Shown here: one piece after another, positions 11,575-12,988 of the stretch
Position numbering within the stretch: position 1 is the first letter of the stretch
Layout: the number at the start of each line of letters is the position of its first letter
DNA from: an uncultured bacterium
GTDB lineage: Bacteria; Cyanobacteriota; Vampirovibrionia; Gastranaerophilales; Gastranaerophilaceae
Assembly: GCA_949288685.1 (NCBI GenBank)
Contig: CASELB010000168.1
Location: 1 to 12,988 of the forward strand
Reading direction: 5' to 3'
DNA: 12,988 bases
Position numbers and translations under genes: made by a program
The notes under the pieces: generated by a model
Database searches by the model: none
What the model was told of the DNA's origin: nothing
The model's input: only the letters and a program-made list of their open reading frames with translations

Positions 11575-11766
11575 TTAAACAGCTTTTTGAACTTTACCTG
11601 CTCTAAGACAAGAAGTACAAACTTTAATTCTCTTAGTTTCACCATTAACGATTGCTTTAACTTCTTGGAGATTAGGGTTTTGACGTTTAACAATCTGTTT
11701 ATGTGAGAATGTAAGTTTTGCTGCCTTAAGCGGTGCTTTTCCGCATACATCACATTGTTTAGACAT
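11575..11766 (-). CDS. rpmB: 50S ribosomal protein bL28
   Basis: This 63-aa ribosomal protein begins MSKQCDVCGKAP. Two CxxC pairs (Cys5/Cys8 and Cys50/Cys53) give the zinc-binding form of bL28. The core KLTFSHKQIVKRQNPNLQEV and the C-terminal IKVCTSCLRAGKVQK fit the family, and the length of about 62 is normal. An open frame extends upstream to 11832, but the true start is 11766, where AAAGGA precedes the ATG. The gene follows rpoD by 72 bases in the same direction, so it may be co-transcribed; TTGTTT and TATTAA boxes in the gap could also give it its own promoter. A strong terminator follows. Confidence 0.95.
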   Translation of the reverse strand: MSKQCDVCGKAPLKAAKLTFSHKQIVKRQNPNLQEVKAIVNGETKRIKVCTSCLRAGKVQKAV

Positions 11767-11838
11767 AATCTTATTTCCTTTTCTAGTTATATTTCTGTGT
11801 AAAATTAATACCTGTAACTTATTGTAAAACAAACAGAA

Positions 11839-12921
11839 TTAATTTTCAACATACTCTTTAAGACATTTACTGCGGTTTGGATGACGCAATTTTCTTAACG
11901 CTTTAGCTTCAATCTGTCTGATACGTTCTCTTGTAACGCCGAATAATTGTCCGACTTCTTCCAGCGTTCTTTGGCGTCCGTCGTCCATGCCAAATCTTAA
12001 TCTTAAAACATCACGTTCTCTTGGAGAGAGTGTACATAAGATTTCTGCAAGGTCTTCTCTTAAAAGTTCAGAAGCTACAGTTTTGATTGGCGCATCTGCT
12101 TCTCTGTCTTCAATGAAATCACCGAGTCTTGAATCTTCTTCTTTACCGATAGGTGTTTCTAAAGAAAGCGGTTCTTGTGCAATTTTAATGATTTCACGAA
12201 GTTTAGGGATAGAAACATTCATTTCTGCTGCAAGTTCTTCTTCGGTTGGCTTTCTTGACAGTTCTTGAGCCAGACGGCGTGTTACTTTTTTGAGTTTGTT
12301 TATAGTTTCAACCATGTGGACAGGAATACGTATGGTTCTTGCCTGGTCTGCTATAGCTCTTGTAATTGCCTGTCTAATCCACCAGGTTGCATAAGTTGAA
12401 AATTTGAACCCTCTTTCGTGGTCAAATTTTTCGGCTGCTCTTATAAGCCCGAGGTTACCTTCCTGAATAAGGTCTAAAAACAGCATGCCGCGTCCTACAT
12501 ATTTTTTCGCAATACTTACAACAAGTCTCAGGTTTGCTTGAACGAGTTTACGTTTTGCAATTGCTCCAGGAGCACCGCCCTGAATAATTTTTCTTGCAAG
12601 TTCAATTTCTTCACTTGTAGAAAGAAGTTTAATTCTTCCGATTTCTCTAAGGTAGAGTCTGACCGGATCTTCAACTGCTACACCTTTGGGCGCTTCGGTT
12701 GTAAATTCTTCTTCTCGTGAGTCGTCACTCATATAGAAATCTTCAGATTTAATACCAAGTTTATTTGATGTGATAATATCTTCAATATCATCAGTTCCTA
12801 AATCTGCCTCAATGTAGTCGGCATCATTATCTTTGTCGGCATCATAATCCAGCATATCTAAGTTTTCGTCTGCATCAACTAATCCAACAATTGATGATTC
12901 TGGTTCACGTTTTCTACTCAT
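11839..12921 (-). CDS. rpoD: Primary RNA polymerase sigma factor (sigma-70/SigA)
   Basis: This 360-aa housekeeping sigma factor has all the functional regions: region 1.2 DPVRLYLREIGRIKLL (85-100), region 2 NLRLVVSIAKKYVGRGMLFL (130-149) through FDHERGFKFSTYATWWIRQA (166-185), region 3 (about 200-275), and region 4 with LSPRERDVLRLRFGM (298-312), then the helix-turn-helix FGVTRERIRQIEAKALRKLR (327-346). Regions 2 and 4 should read the TTGACA/TATAAT-type promoters seen in the window. The N-terminal 80 residues contain about 26 Asp/Glu and do not look like a standard region 1.1. The length is like that of Firmicute and cyanobacterial SigA. The start has GGAGAA about nine bases upstream and overlaps the preceding stop codon by one base, indicating translational coupling to the upstream gene, probably dnaG. 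Confidence 0.97.
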   Translation of the reverse strand: MSRKREPESSIVGLVDADENLDMLDYDADKDNDADYIEADLGTDDIEDIITSNKLGIKSEDFYMSDDSREEEFTTEAPKGVAVEDPVRLYLREIGRIKLLSTSEEIELARKIIQGGAPGAIAKRKLVQANLRLVVSIAKKYVGRGMLFLDLIQEGNLGLIRAAEKFDHERGFKFSTYATWWIRQAITRAIADQARTIRIPVHMVETINKLKKVTRRLAQELSRKPTEEELAAEMNVSIPKLREIIKIAQEPLSLETPIGKEEDSRLGDFIEDREADAPIKTVASELLREDLAEILCTLSPRERDVLRLRFGMDDGRQRTLEEVGQLFGVTRERIRQIEAKALRKLRHPNRSKCLKEYVEN

Positions 12922-12988
12922 TAATTATGTTCTCCAATTCTTGATTTGATTTCATCACGTAACTGCATTTGTACCTTTAGGGCTTCTA
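12921..12988 (-). CDS. dnaG: C-terminal end of the gene upstream of rpoD, probably DNA primase (partial)
   Basis: An open minus-strand frame enters from the right edge and ends with TAA at 12923-12921. The last 21 residues read EALKVQMQLRDEIKSRIGEHN, a charged helix. The stop shares its final A with the rpoD ATG. The residues alone identify no family. The primase call rests on the widespread dnaG-rpoD gene order and on the helical C-terminus expected of DnaG. It is certainly a same-operon gene; its identity is inference. Confidence 0.5.
   Translation of the reverse strand, partial: EALKVQMQLRDEIKSRIGEHN

Noticed and set aside
1..12988. Mobile element, prophage, CRISPR or toxin-antitoxin system
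   Set aside because: No transposase, integrase, long terminal repeats, spaced direct repeats or recognisable toxin family was found on either strand.

Overview
This AT-rich window looks chromosomal. It carries core genes (the end of a probable primase gene, rpoD, rpmB, lepB, an lspA homologue, an RluD-type pseudouridine synthase) together with flagellin and several small genes I do not recognise. Flagellin, a SigA-type sigma factor without a conventional region 1.1, SpmA/SpmB, a LapA-like protein and strong AAGGAG-type ribosome binding sites would fit a gut member of the non-photosynthetic sister group of Cyanobacteria (Gastranaerophilales/Melainabacteria) or a Firmicute-like lineage. I lean towards the first, but this is inference from gene content, not a computed placement. 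There is no tRNA, rRNA, CRISPR array, IS element or phage gene.

Layout. At 1-86 there is perhaps the tail of a gene cut by the window edge, abutting a minus-strand lytic transglycosylase (87-779). Next comes a plus-strand block: a short polyprenyl diphosphate synthase overlapping lepB, then an iron-dependent alcohol dehydrogenase closed by a 13-bp terminator hairpin. A second plus-strand operon follows: a secreted NTF2-like protein with a charged tail, an LspA homologue with Glu in place of a catalytic Asp, an RluD-type enzyme, and a small LapA-like membrane protein. A minus-strand regulator (6704-7810) is made of four tandem GntR-type winged helices with no effector domain. It diverges from an uncharacterised 51-aa gene across an intergenic region full of GT/AC palindromes. 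Minus-strand spmA-spmB and flagellin follow, with a terminator between them.

About 600 bases upstream of flagellin (10260-10858) contain no gene but many repeats and palindromes. They also hold a near-consensus sigma-28 promoter that drives an unknown 119-aa protein, which is therefore a likely member of the flagellar regulon. A possible 58-aa ORF lies between two strong terminators. The window ends with the minus-strand operon [probable dnaG tail]-rpoD-rpmB.

The most notable points are the four-winged-helix regulator and its candidate operators, the sigma-28-driven orphan protein, the LspA homologue with an altered catalytic motif, and three genes whose -10 hexamer lies exactly six bases before the ATG, which suggests leaderless mRNAs. 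Several convergent gene pairs share or abut stop codons, so the region is very compact.
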